From positions 806,001 to 870,000 of the forward strand of contig UWYS01000002.1 in the NCBI GenBank assembly GCA_900291925.1: a stretch of DNA of 64,000 nt. Reading direction: 5' to 3'. The first letter of the stretch is position 1; each line of letters begins with the position of its first letter. This DNA is from Thecaphora thlaspeos (lineage: Eukaryota > Basidiomycota > Ustilaginomycetes > Urocystidales > Glomosporiaceae). The notes under the pieces were generated by a model. It searched no databases. It worked only from the letters and a program-made list of their open reading frames with translations, and was not told where the DNA came from. This document shows positions 1 to 12,300 of the stretch, one piece after another. A program made the translations under genes and the position numbers.

Positions 1-141
1 CCGGACAGCCCTGTAGCGACGAGGCAATGCATTCAGCGCTCCCTCACGACAGTCAAAGCCACATCGCAAGCACGATCCGGGGTGAATTGACACCTCTTCT
101 CATTCCATTTCACATTTCTTCAGAAGCTCAAGCTCAGGTAA

Positions 142-3100
142 CTACCTCGTCTCATCTTCACTTTCGCTTCCACTCTCCTCCTCGCTTCCCGTCTCGTCGT
201 CCTCGTCCATCTCGCTGTCGCTCTCATCTTTTCCGAGATCCAGTTGGATTCTCTGCATTTCGTACCCTACCTTTTCCAGTTGGGCTTGGATGTCGTCGAC
301 TTTGAAGGGAGGGGCAACGACGGCAGCGATGGATCGAGCCGGATCAAAGACCGGTACGACGTACTCCTGTAGCGTCTGTTGGACTTGGGCGATCGTTACG
401 GCCTGTTGGTCGGATCAGTCAGGAAGAGAGAGAGAGAGAGAGAGGAGAAAGGAAGGGTTTAGTAAGGTATACACGGCATAGACAACGAGACTCGAACCGG
501 GTGTCTCGCCCCCCAGTGAGGGGGGGGCACGTGATTACTCACGCTCATGTCGCTCAGTAGCTTGCGCCCCCTGTTCTTGCCCGCCATCTTGACCACGCTG
601 TCCACAAAGCTCTCGGTCGCCGCTAGCCCTACGGTCCCCTCGCTGTCGGCAACGCTAAAGTGCAGCGACGACTTGGCGCTCTCTAGCGTCGTCTCGTCGA
701 TCTTCATGTCGCCGCTCGCGAGCGACTCGATGACCTTCTTGGCCTCCAGGAACGCCTTGGCCGAATCGGGCGACCGGTACAGGCTAAAGTGGATCAACTG
801 CGATTCAGGGTCGGAGCGCATCGATGCGCCGTACGCTAGACCCGCGCCGCGGATGAAGCGCCACAGGTACGACTCCATCGCGTTGAGCACGGCGATCGTC
901 ACCACCAGCGCCGGGTTGGACGGGTGGAGGTAGTGCGGGATGCCCTTGGCCGAAAAGACCGAGTAGGACGACTCGATTGACGGCAGCGCGGTGATGAGGC
1001 CCTTGCGCTTGGGCTCCTTCCCGAGGTCGCTCAGCACGTCCTTGGCCCAGGGGATCGGGGTCGACGCGTTGGCCTGCCACTCGGAGCGGACAAAGTGCTT
1101 CTGCCACGCGGACCGCGGCTTGGCCAGGCCGAGCACGTTGCCCGCCACCGAGACGCGCAGGTTCTCCGGCCGCATGATCGTCCTGCGGATCGTCTCAAAG
1201 TCCTCGACCACCTTGTCGGGCGTCGCGTTGAGCGCCTCGGCCAGCTTGGGCATCGCGGCGATCAGCGAGAGGATCGAGTTGTTGAGCAGCGTCGAGCGCT
1301 TCGGGTCGTGCTGAAGGTTGCGCGCCAGACCCCACGAGATGGTCCGTCCGTCGCGCTTTTGCTCCGGCAGGCTCTGGACGATTTTGCTCGTGCTGACCTT
1401 GAGCCGCTCGACGGCAAATTGGGCGCCAAAGATCAGGTCGTGGTACCACGCGATGGCCTTTTCGTAGTTGGCCTTCTCGACCTTGATCTCGGCGCAGACG
1501 AGCTCCTGGAACCCGCTGCCAATGCCGAACGCGACGCTGTACTCGAGCGTATCCTCGTCAAGGCCCTTGACGACCTCCTCGTACGTCATCGAGCGCTGGC
1601 TGCCGTCCTGGCGCGTGACGGGAAGCGAGAACATCACCGAGAGGTAGAGATGGAGGTGGGAGCGCAGCTCGGCCGGCAGATCGGTCGTCGAGACGAGCAG
1701 GCTGATGGTGACGAAGCTCGAGTCGACGTGGTCGAACTGGACAAAGAACGGCAGCGTCTCACCGTCGGCGTCGACGTGCGCCTGCACCTTGCGGTCGAGG
1801 TCGCTCACCAGCACCTCGGCTTTGGAATCGGTCTGCCTCTCGGTCACCGGCTCGTTGCGCGCCGAGCCGACGGGGATCCACTGGATGCTGTCGGCGCTGG
1901 GAATCTTGAAGCTCTTCAGCAGCTCGTCGGGGATGTCGCGGTCGTTCTCCTTCTTGGCGGCCTCAAGCTTGTCGGCCAGCTTCTGAAGGCCCGCGTCGCC
2001 GAGCTCCTTGCGACGCTTCTCCTCGAGCGCTTTGGTGTCGGCCTTGAGCTTGTCGACCAACGAGGCCGAAGGTCGCCCGACAACGACGAGCCGCGGGTTG
2101 TCGATGTAGTACTTGCGCAGCAGCGCGACCCACTGCTGCGATGTCCAGCCGGTCAGCGTGTCGTAGCGCGTCATGTCGTCGTTGGCCGCGTGGAGGTCCT
2201 TGCCGTCCTTGGCGCCGTAGAGGAAGTCCATGATAATGAGGTCCGAGAAGCCGTCGGCCGGCTTGGTCTCGAGGCTGCTGAGCAGCTTGGTGCGGTCGCG
2301 CTTGATGACCATGGCCATCCGCTGCATGTCGATGCCCTCGTCCGCCACCCTGGCGAGCAGCTCGACGACCTTGGTGTCGACCGCCTCGAGCTCCTCGGCG
2401 GGGACCGAAGAAAAGTAGGCGTAGAGGGTGTCGGCGCCGGCCTTTTCGGTGCTGCTCATGTAGACGTCGGTGAAGAGGGGTTCATCGCGCTCGACAAACT
2501 CTTTCTGGATCGCGCTGACCGGTGAGTCGGAGAGATAGGTCCCCAGCAGCTGGATAGCCTCCTTTTCGAGCCAGTCGTTGTATTTCGGGCCCATCCAGGT
2601 GACCTCGACCTCGCCGACGCTCTCGTCCTTCTCCGGGAAGTCGATGTACGCCCTTCGCCTCTTGGGGTCAGGCTTCGAACCCTCGCTCGGCGGGTCGGCC
2701 GGGTCGACTCCAGGCTGCTCGAGCTTCGAGCCGTCGATCTTGGGCACTGTCGAACTCGTCGTCTCGACAAAGGGGCGCTTCCAGCTGCGCGGTCCCTCGA
2801 CGCCATGCGCTTCGCCGTGCGCCTTGAGCCTCTCCTCGACGCTGTTGAGCGTGTCGAGCAGCTTAGCGCGCTCCAACGGCCCGCACACGACGAGGGCGGC
2901 ATTATGCGGAGCATAATACTTGCCGTGGTACTGGCGGATCTCATCGATGGTGAGGACGCGCAGCGCCGACATCAGTCCGCCCGTCTCGCTGCGGTAGGCC
3001 GACAACTTGGGGTAGAGCATGCGCTGGGTCTTGAGCTCCATCAGGTCGCCACTCGAGTTCTCGCGGCCCTGCATCTCGGAGAAGACGACGCCGGCGTCCT

Positions 3101-3893
3101 CGCCCTTGCCGTTGATGTGGTAGACCTCTGTGGTGAAGCCGGCGTCGGTCAAGGTGGGGAAGAAGGCATGGTCGAGGTAGACGGGGAGCATACGGAGGAA
3201 ACCGTCGGAGCCGGCCGTGGTGAGGGTGTATGCTGTGTGGTCGTTTGCGGTCCACGCGTTTGTTCCGCTGGCGAAAGCGCGGTTGGCGAGCGTGTCGAGG
3301 ACGCCCTTGTACGGGTACTGCTCCGAGCCGAGGAAGATGAGGTGCTCGAGTGTGTGCGGGACGCCGGTGTCCTGGAATATCTCGGTGGCAAAGGTCATGT
3401 AGCAGTTGAGCAGAGGCGACTGGAAGTTGGCCCAGACGACGGTGAGGCCGGTGACGTTTGACTGCCACTTTTCGATGAACATGCCAGGCGCATAGTCGAG
3501 GTCAACACGGGCGACGAGACCAAAGTTACCGTGGCTCGCCGGCGGCTCCTGGTCCTTTGCGAGGTTAAGGGAAGCCGCCGCGTCGGCGGGACCCGTGGTA
3601 TAGCGTGTCGGTGCGACCATGGTGGCGAGGCTTCTATGTGGCGTAGGGCAGAAAGGGAGGAGGGCCAACGGTGGTCGGGTGGTGTGGGTGTTGGCCGTGG
3701 GGCTGCGAGCAGCGGATGCGAGACCGAGGGCGCCGTATGAGGGCAATCTAGCGAGTCTAGGGATGGCAGTAGTGTGGAACCTGGAAACAGTGTATGCGCT
3801 CAGAATGAAAGACGGCGACGACGACGATGCTGCAGCGATGCGAGAGGCGGAGGAAGTGGTGGTGCTGAGTCGGAGCGCTGGGGCCAACGGCAT
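142..3893 (-). CDS. M16 family zinc metallopeptidase (Sdd3/C05D11.1-like)
   Basis: Two exons: 3893-543 and 402-142, joined over a 140-nt intron with a GTGAGT donor and CAG acceptor; about 1203 aa. The inverted zinc motif HTLEH is at residues 180-184, followed by the acidic EMQG segment expected to carry the third ligand, and an arginine/tyrosine-rich C-terminal half as in two-domain M16 peptidases. Length and order resemble the cytosolic yeast Sdd3 / S. pombe Mug138 group. The second exon supplies an acidic Ser/Glu tail that a single-ORF call would miss. The first ATG gives a 91-residue Ser/Arg-rich leader that looks like a mitochondrial presequence; a second ATG at 3620 (Met92) would give a cytosolic form. 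The family call is firm; substrate and compartment are unknown. Divergent from COX17. Confidence 0.88.
403..542 (-). repeat. Intron of the M16 gene with a GA/CT dinucleotide tract
   Basis: The intron reads GTGAGT at 542 and ends in CAACAG at 403. It holds a (GA)n tract at about 425-443 on the plus strand and an 8-base G run near 521. The hairpin around 481-510 looks superficially like a tRNA T-arm but is not one. Confidence 0.7.
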
Positions 3894-4439
3894 CGATGGC
3901 TGGGGGTGGCGGCAAAGTTAGGTGGTCTTGCTGGCTGTCTCTGCTGTCTATCCAGTGTAGAGGCGGCCGGGTGGAGGTACGACAGTGACCAGGTGGAGCC
4001 GGGGCGTGCTTGTGACTCCTGCTGGTGGGGATGAGGTGGGCGAGGGAGGGGAAAGAGGAGGTGGAGGAGAAGAGCGAGGCCCTGGCGTGCGGCCACGCCA
4101 CCTTTGGTGATTGACACTTTGTGCTCGCGCGTTGGCTGATCACGGCCCCTTTTTTGCGCTGCCGCCTCGGAAGTCGGGCACCGCCCGCGCTGCGCTTCAC
4201 ACGCACCGACGACAAGGTTTGCCTGCCTCGCTTCCTGCCGGCACGCCGCACGCCGCTCGCCGCTTCCGCCAAGCTCCGATGGCATGGCGCGCCTCCACCG
4301 CCATTCTCTAGTTACCTTCCTGATTACTGTATCACCGCCACCACCACCACCTCCCGCCAACACCTCCCGCCAACTCACCTGGATCCACACCATACCGGAC
4401 ACATCTTCCACTTCCCCTACACTTCCCACACCACCAGCA
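3894..4439. promoter_or_regulatory. Divergent promoter region, M16 peptidase / COX17
   Basis: These 546 bp separate two divergent start codons. The part next to COX17 is CCACC-rich, typical of a fungal 5' leader. One TACTGTA motif lies at 4325-4331. I see no clear TATA box. Confidence 0.5.
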
Positions 4440-4784
4440 ATGTCGTCCGCCGTCGAACCAAAGGTCGAGACTACCAACAAATTTATCACCGAACTCAACC
4501 CAAAGGGCATCAAGCCGTGAGTGGTAGCGGATCGGCCGTTGTTTTCCCGCCCTGTGCCGGATGAATGCTCATCATATCCTCTCTATCCTCTGCTCTGCCT
4601 CCATCGCTCCGCCGTCCCGTCGCCCCGCAGCTGCTGCGCATGCCCCGAGACGAAAATGGCCAGGGACGACTGTTTCTTCAAGTTCGGACATAGCGTCGAG
4701 GAAGACGGCGAGTCGGCCAGAAAGTGCGAGGAGCTCGTCCGCAAGCACAGGGAATGCATGGCGAGCCTCGGGTACAAGATCTAA
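4440..4784 (+). CDS. COX17: Copper chaperone Cox17
   Basis: Two exons: 4440-4516 and 4631-4784; 76 aa. The GTGAGT donor splits a proline codon, and splicing creates the copper-binding KPCCACPET motif, which is absent from either exon alone. Downstream are two CX9C-type cysteine pairs (DDCFFKFG..., KCEELVRKHRECM) that form the coiled-coil-helix fold. Cox17 is known to carry Cu(I) in the mitochondrial intermembrane space to Sco1 and Cox11 for cytochrome c oxidase assembly. Size and motif spacing match the family (yeast 69 aa). The start is the only ATG in frame before the motif. The gene is divergent from the M16 peptidase. Confidence 0.95.
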
Positions 4785-5666
4785 GAGCATGGCGCTGACA
4801 GGCGACCAGCACCACGACCGATCCAGTCCGATCCTAGGTATTGCCGCACCCCGACCACAACTGCTCTTTTCGTGGGCAGGTCCGAATCCTCCCTTTAGAC
4901 ACGACTCTCATTCAGCAGTCAGTCAGTCGGCCGGCCGGCCGGCCGATTTGCCTATTAACGTGTTCCTTATCCCATGGGGACATCTTACCATACTATTGCT
5001 CTCTGACAACCCAGATTCGGTTGGGTCTGTCCTTCCTTTCCATGTTGTAAAGACGTTGACTCGGTGAACACACGCGGATTAAGAGTCGCCACCCCGTTCC
5101 TGGTCCCACTCCTCCTTTTTCTTTGTACTTGTACCACGGCCTCCCATATCCAAGGCGGCTGCTCGCCATCATCAACACCACTCTAACATCATACATCGTC
5201 GCTGTTGAACACAAGAGGCAAGACGAATTGCGAGCGCCCGTGCTGATGAACGAGGATTACGCTTTCGCGCAATCGGGCTGCGTGCGTCAGAATCGGGTCG
5301 AATACCTCGCCTCCTTCGAGCACGTCCGCCTCCCAAAAACACACACAAAAAACCAGCACAGTATGTAGCAGCCCCGCCGCCGTCGCGACAAAGAGGCAGA
5401 TCTCGCCGCTGCTTCCTCACGCACTACGACCATCTTCCCCTCGACGCGGAACGGTCCAAGCTCTTATGGTGAGCAAACCAGCGAACGACATCCTTCAGTC
5501 TCCCATGCGGCAGCACGTATCGGGGACGCTGGACCACTGACCTCCCTTTCTCCTCGCACCTCTATTCGGTCACATCGCAACGCTCGGACACCCGCCCCCT
5601 TGTCTCCCCTTCGCCTCAATTCTTCATCTTCGACTACGAATCGCAACCATCTAGACAAGAGAAGGC
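4785..5666. other. Intergenic, COX17 to elongin C
   Basis: 882 bp with no supportable gene. It contains a short CGGC tandem run at about 4928-4945 and CT-rich sequence from about 5480 on that is probably the elongin C promoter and 5' leader. Confidence 0.5.
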
Positions 5667-6484
5667 ATGACATCCGAAGATCCGACAAAAGATCCCGAGT
5701 GGGTCACGCTCGTGAGCGAGGTGAGCTCACCAGTCTCGTCCCGACGCTGCATACAGACCGTCTCTCTCCCCTCTCCGGCTTGAGCGGTGCGAGCTCAGCC
5801 TCGGAAGGCAAAAGCAAAGGACTTGACAGGTCGCTGACAGCGCATACATGCACCGCACTCCACTGTTTTGCTAACAGGACGACTTCCGATTCGTGGTCGA
5901 TTACAGATGCGCCATTGCGAGCGGTACCATCAAGACGATGCTGAGCATGGGCGAAGGCGGTGGCTTCGCCGAGGCGGAGAGCCACACGGCCAGGCTACAG
6001 ATCCGGTGAGTGATAAACCACTGGCTCACACCCGGGCCAAAACATTGTTGGAGCAAAGGCAGGCAGACACGGCTGAAACGCTGCGTCTCCGCTCTCATCC
6101 TACGGCGGCTTCGGCGACGGACGACGCTCAGCGGCGAGGTGCTTGAAAAGATCGTCGAATACCTACAGTGGAAGACGAGGTACAGCGCAATCTACAATGA
6201 CCTCGACGTTCCGGACTTCCAGAACCGCATCCCCCCAGAAATCGCGCTCGAGCTGTGAGTGTTTGGACGCTCGCTTTGGCGCCGCCGCTCTCTTCTCGAG
6301 CGGCAAAGAGGGTAGCTGACACAGACCTTCTCCATCGATGATGAATGCCATCTGCCTCTGAACAGCTTGATGGCGGCCGACTTCCTGGATGGTGAATCTC
6401 GTGGCGACTTGAGGCCGTATAGTAGCGGCAGCGAAATGGACCTGCAGCTGACATTTGTCCCGATGCCTTCCTGCCGCAGTATGA
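5667..6484 (+). CDS. ELC1: Elongin C (Skp1/BTB-POZ fold adaptor)
   Basis: Five exons by my splicing: 5667-5720, 5878-6005, 6132-6254, 6366-6391, 6480-6484; 111 aa, against 112 in human elongin C. Recognisable blocks are the BTB core (ASGTIKTMLS), the segment EKIVEYLQWKTRY and the C-terminal helix PPEIALELLMAADFLD. Known role: adaptor in elongin BC/cullin ubiquitin ligases and partner of elongin A on RNA polymerase II. The last exon is only five bases and completes a Val codon plus TGA. It is inferred from the GTGAAT donor, a CTGAC element and the CCGCAG acceptor. Reading through instead adds about 70 unrelated residues, so the spliced form is preferred. No single ORF shows this gene, because every exon is short. 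Confidence 0.92.
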
Positions 6485-9397
6485 ACCGCAATCATGGAGA
6501 AGAAGACTTCAGTTGTCGACAAAGGAGTCCTCTGCGATCGTTCCGGCAAACGTCTCTTGTATACCTACGCCTCGCTCGTCATCGTCACCAACGTCCGTCG
6601 TGTTCCTCTCTCTATTTCTGATGTCCGTGAGCTGCGCAGAGTGATCGGGCTACGGGTGGGCGATCGAACCCGGCCGTTATTGATTGAGACAGATTCTGCG
6701 GATCCTTACTCCGCTGGAGCGGCCAACACGACCCACTCCGCGCTCGTCCCGCGCGCACATGACCATGTCGCACGGTCCCACTGTCCATTTATGCCTACTG
6801 CACCATCACAGACGTCCGAGCGTCAACGACCGTGCCCGCTGGTATGAAACGACAGGACAATGCGGCGTTTCGCATCGTATCGCCTGGCAGGTCCTGATGC
6901 GCTTTGCTCCTGGTTGCGGTTGGCTTATGTCCCATCCCCGGTGACTGAATGCCGCAATTGCTCTTGCCCTCTCGAAGGCGAAGGTCCATCAACACACATC
7001 GTCCTAGTGATGAGGACGAGGAATCTCATCGTCGTCGGCGTATTCAGCCAAGCTGCAGACGGTGGCGGTCATCATGGATGCTCGGGGGGGTTGCCGCCGT
7101 TGCCCAATTTCGGCATGTCGACGTCGAGACAACGTTGGCCTTGTATTGTATGCGAGTCGCTGCAACTCTTTGAAAGCTTCTGCTGTAATTAAGGTCAGCT
7201 TAGATATTCGATTGTCTTCCAGCAAACTATAGAGTCGTCATGTATTCGAGCAGATTTCGCTTCAGGCCAACGTGGCCGTTGCCAAGGGGGAAGGGCGATG
7301 ATCGACGAACACCGCTCAGCGTGATTTCATGGGCCGCCTGCTCTTCTGCAGGATCATCGTGCAACGTATGTACAGTAGTACGCACGTCAGTCTACATAGA
7401 AGTACACAGAGCTCGCTACGCTCTCCACGCGAAGCCAAGCTTACAAGCCCGCCTACGCACAGGCTTGAAAAGGGGTCTTTGACAGCATGCAAGGAGGTCA
7501 GATTGTCTCCCGCCATCTGCGACGTGATGATGTACGTATGCAATAGAGTGTAGTCACAGCAGCCGGATAGGACCGACGTCCTTATGCAGTGCGGATGTTG
7601 GGGATCAAGGTGCACGCCAAAGGTGGGTGGGAGTTGGGATGCTATGAAGCGGTCCGCGGGAGCCAGCAGCATGCATGGCGAGCCATGAGAGCGGCCCTTC
7701 CTTTTCGAGAACGCCGACGTTCGCACATGACACACCAAGAGCCCTACAGTAGGGAGAGAGGTTTGAACCCCTGCCCGTACTGTACAGAGTAGCCTTACGC
7801 CTCGCTTGGCGTTGCTTCAGTGACCTCGTTGCTTTCGGAACGTGACGTCCTCGTCGGAATGAGTCGGCACAGGCGTATTATGCAGTACATCATTCTTGAC
7901 TGCGAGAGATCCAGGACGTGAAATAACTTAGGTACACTTCTGTAGGTCACAGAGGGCTGAAATGAAAGCCGCTTCTCGTCAGGAACGGCAGCCCGGCAAG
8001 GTGGGGCGAGGCAAGCCAACGCAAGCCAACGCAGGGCAACGCAGGGCAACGCAAGATCAAGCAAAGCCGGGCGGGGCGGGGTGCGTTGCAAGCTCAGCAG
8101 GAGGCTGCGGCTACTTCTTTTGGCAGGTGACGGAGGGAGGGTGTCCTTCTCCGCCGTCGGATCTCTGCTTGCGATCTCGAGTTGCGCTACATAGGCGACT
8201 CGGAAGGCAGATGCAGACCTATCTTGTATCTCGGTCGAACGTCATCAAGCGTGATCCCACTGTTGTGCCATCTTGTTGCTCCGCTTTGTTTGCTATGCAT
8301 TCTCCATGAAAGGTGGCGGTTGCGCAGCAGCCGAGGAAGAAGGGAGCGGAAAAAAAGAAACGAGGAGCGGAGCACGAGGACGAGGACGAGGGCGAGGACG
8401 AGAACGAGGAGGACCCCGAGGATGGGGAGGAGAACGACGTTGAGGAGAATGGAGTTGAGGGTGCGTCAACGCGCTGTACACCACCGCATCTTCCATCCAC
8501 CACCACCACCTCCCTATCGTCGCCAGTCCGGTAGCCGCCACTCTCTCGCACCTGTCCTCGCCGTGACCCAAACATTACTGCCCACCTCTTGCTCTACCTC
8601 GACACAGAGCCCGAAGAGTCCTCGTCTCCGCCTTTACACTCTACCTCTCGCGACGATACCAGTTCATACCACGCCCTGACCTTTTCGAAGCGCGACAAGC
8701 CACGCCATCTTGCGGCCTCGCCCGCTGGGACCTTGTCCGGATCAAGCTCGGAGCACGCGTTCGACCAAACGATACAGATCCCGTAACGGACGGAGGCTGC
8801 GACGGGGAGACCCCTCTGCGGCTCGTTTCTGACCGCTTCTGTTGCGACCCTCTGCCATTACTTGGTCTCGTAGGCAGAAATCCGCCAACAAACCGCACTC
8901 GGGCTCTCTCCGAGATACATCCGTCATTAGTCCTCTCCGACAGCAGCAGCAGCGACATGCTGCATCTGTGAAGCAGAGCACCGCGACACTGTCTATCTCT
9001 GCGGTGCGGCCACTACTTTCAAGCCATGCCCGCAAACCGGCGAGCCCGAAGTTAGCTCGGGGCGTAGTGAACCCACGCCGTTCGGATTGCCTTGCTTGGA
9101 GCGCCCCCTCGGAACTGCCGACATCTTCACTAAGGTTTCGACACCTTAACTCTACCTTGCCGTTTTCGGACCGCCGATTGTCTCCTGCCCCTGTTGATAC
9201 CCTGCTTGCCCTTCCTCTTCGGCGCCCTCTCGTTTTCGACTGCCCAACGGAACCGCTCTCGTTTATATTGGCCTAGACCGGCCCGCCGACAGCGGTCCAC
9301 AGGTTAGACCTGCTCCTTGCCTCCTCCTCTGCGAACTCGGCCACAGCCAACGCCCTCGTTTGATGCTCCGACCCATCGTCTGACCGGTCCAGCCACC
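6485..9397. other. Long intergenic region without a recognised gene
   Basis: About 2.9 kb. Both strands show only short, unrelated frames. It contains three TACAGTA/TACTGTA motifs (7371, 7745, 7778), a 10-bp tandem repeat (8011-8055) and a purine-rich stretch at about 8330-8460 that would read as an acidic Glu/Asp-rich peptide but has no ATG. The last kilobase is likely the promoter and 5' leader of the methyltransferase gene. A small multi-exon gene cannot be excluded. Confidence 0.45.
8011..8055. repeat. 10-bp tandem repeat
   Basis: Two GCAAGCCAAC units are followed by two GCAGGGCAAC units and a partial fifth unit (GCAAG), so an early duplication diverged at three positions and was duplicated again. 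No coding role is visible. Confidence 0.8.
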
Positions 9398-12300
9398 ATG
9401 ATAGACCCGCATCACATAGGCATCGGCTTGGCCAGGAGAAAGGACAAGGCAAAGCAGGCGCTCAACCGCAAGCTTAGCGACAGCAGCTCCAAGGCCGCCA
9501 GCAAGCAGCTCGCCGCACAGAGGGCCACCAGCACCTCCCAGTCCGACCTACCACCTCTGCCGGCCTCGGCGCATCACGGCCCCTCGCATTTCAAAGTCCC
9601 CAACATTTCGTCCTACACATCCGCCGCCAAGGGTGGCAGCAGCACCAGCACCAGCACCAGCAGCGGCGGCAGCAATGGCAAGACCCTAGCGCAACGCAAT
9701 CCGGAGCTCGAGTACTTCAAGCAGCAGAACCTCCTCAACAACGAACTGACACCAAGGACCTCGGACTTTTTCAGCAAGCGCAGGACCTCAATCTCTGGCG
9801 GCGCCACTCCGACCGGCTCGTCCACGTCGGGGACCGTCACAGGCGCATCGACACCTTCGGCCGCCGTCTCAAAGGCAGGTACGATTAAGAAGGTTCACTT
9901 CCAAGAGTCAGACGAGCTTCGTGGAGAGTCTCTGCCCGTCAGGCTGGGCCTCGCTCCACCAAGGCGTGCCGCCGCCGCAGCGATGGGCGAGTACAAGGCA
10001 CAGGTGGGTCACGGCTACTATTTCTGCCTGCCGCCGCCTCAGAGCAGCAGCCGGGAGAAGTCGTCGAGCGGAAGCGGCAGCAGCCTCCGCGCCCGACCGG
10101 AACAGCGTCGTGACACGGGGGCCTGGGAGGGCTCGACCAACTCGTCGAGGTACTCGGTCGCCTCTGGCTCGCTCTCAACTGCCACGGGCTCCAGCAGCCT
10201 GGCGCCCCCCCTGAGGTCGCCCGCCCTTGCGCCGGACAGTCCATTGAGCCTCCTGTCGGACTGGAACTCAAGCAGCATCGACAGCGGCTACACGAGCAAG
10301 GGCCTCTCGCCGTCTGCGGCCGAATCTGGACGATTCTGCAGCGGCAGCAGCGCGGCATCGCATCCTTTGGACGGCATGGCAGCACATCCGCGAGCACGAG
10401 GCTACTCTTTCCACAGCACACAAAGCGGCCCCGCCAGGTCCATCTCGGGCGGAGCCGCGGCGACACCCGAGTCTTCGTCGTCACCGTCGTCATCTTGGCA
10501 CCCGAACGACTATTTTGTCACCTGGAAGCGCCAAATCGAAAAGGGCCGGGTCCATGAGTACAGGCACCACGGCTTTCCGCGCTCCAAGGTACCCTACTGG
10601 TACGGCTATGATCTAGAGTCGATCGAGGCCGAGCAAGATATCCACCTCTGCACTTACCTTGCACTCAACGGTTCCCACGTTCTACGGAAGTTCCCCGAGG
10701 AAGCGCGACCATCGCGGGTCCTCGATATGGGAAGCGGCGCCGGCGCCTGGTGCACCGACATGGCGCGCGAGTGGCCGCAGGCCGAGTTCATCGGCCTCGA
10801 CGTCTGCCCGATCCAGCCGCCGATGGCGACGATGCGCAATCCGGACTTAGAGCGGAGGGTGAGCTGGGTGGTGGCCAACTTCCTCGAGAAGCTGCCATTC
10901 CCGGACAACTCCTTCGACTTTATCCACATGCGCTACCTCGGCAGCGCAATACCAGAGGACCGCTGGAGCGATGTCATCTCCGAGATCGAGCGTGTCCTGG
11001 CGCCCGACGGCAAGGTGGAGCTGATCGAGAACAATTTTCACTTCTACGGCCGTGTCGAAATGGTCGATGCCGAGGAGCTTTTCAAGCTACAGCATTGTCG
11101 GCCCGCCAATGCGAACGCAACGGCCAACTGGAGCGCGGTCAAGCCCAAGCTGCTTCAGCCCATCAAGGGCCCCTCGCTGCCGACAGGAGCGTACGACATC
11201 GATGCGATTCAGATCGTCGTCGAGCGCACCATCAGCCGTCGCTTCATCAACACGAGCCCCCTCTCAGTGATCCCATCGATGCTGCTGACAGAAGGCCTTA
11301 CCAACGTCGCCATCGGCAACCCGCGCCACATCCCGCTTTCCGCCGAATCGGCACGACAAAGGGCGCTAGCTCGGGCGCACAGGTCGGTCAGCGCATCGAC
11401 CAGCCCCCCGTCGAGCGACAACGACGAAAAGTGGAAGGAGAAGTACACCAGCCGGTCGCAGATCGGCCAGCCGCTCAACTCGACCTTCCACATTCAGAAC
11501 AGCGAGGTATGGCGTGCATTGGGCTTCCTGTTTATCGCGAGGAACATCTCGGGCGCCCGAGAGCTGATATGGCTCGAGGCGGAGGAAGAGAAGCAGCTGC
11601 TGCTCCGCGCGCAGCCCTTGGCCGAGACGATCAGCGCGGCCGAGAGGCTCGAGTGGGACTCGCAGAGGTCGTTCAACCAGAGCCACCCGGCCTCGCTGAA
11701 GCCGTTCGCCCATCCGTGGGAGAACAAGACGGACTTCTTCAAGCAGCTCGATCTGTGGATGGACGACCTCGTGCAGCGGGCCGACATGGAGGGTCTGGTG
11801 GAGAAGCATCTCGGCTGGCACGCCGGCAGCGAGGAGCTCACGGTCGAGGGGCGGAAGGAGGCCGAACGGCAGAAGAAGCTAGACGAGGCCGCGGCCCTCC
11901 TTGTCGCCCAGCCGGACGATCGGGCCGCAGCGATGGTGGCCGAGGCCGTGACGGAGGAAAGCAACGACAGCGTCGCCCAGCAGCCGCAGCAGCAACAGCC
12001 ACTACCAGAGCAAGGGCAACGTCGGGACAGCACAGGCGAAGGCGACGATGACGAGACACTGGGCCGAAGCAGCCCGCTCGGCTTTAGCGTAGCCGCCAGT
12101 CAGCCCTACCATGAGGCGCCCGGCCGGCTCCAGACGACGCGCGCCGACGGGAGCGGTAGCGGCGGAGCAGAGGATGAAGATCTGGAGCTCCTCGACAAAG
12201 CTCTGTCCGGCTCCAGCAAGGCTGGCGGCGCACGCAACCGCAAGGAGTCGTCAACCTCGACCACGGCCCGTCCAGCAGAGGGGAAGCGGCGCAAGCCAAT

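Noticed and set aside
481..510. tRNA-like T-arm (GGTTCGAGTC on the minus strand)
   Set aside because: It lies in the M16 intron, has no A-box or acceptor stem at the right distance and is better explained as a simple hairpin.
1095..2525. 476-codon open frame on the plus strand across the M16 gene
   Set aside because: Antisense shadow: GC-rich third positions remove stops on the opposite strand. It has no family motif, and the minus strand carries the catalytic motif.
5123..5688. Small genes between COX17 and elongin C
   Set aside because: The short frames on both strands lack motifs, and the region's composition is that of UTR and promoter.
7742..7790. Possible tRNA fragment (GGGGTTCAAACC on the minus strand)
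   Set aside because: T-stem pairing is poor and no matching acceptor strand or anticodon arm is found upstream.
8313..8534. Small acidic protein gene
   Set aside because: No ATG opens this frame and no flanking exon could be placed; kept only as a finding.
9317..9397. Earlier start for the methyltransferase
   Set aside because: The codon at 9317 is TTG; the ATG at 9398 has an ideal context.
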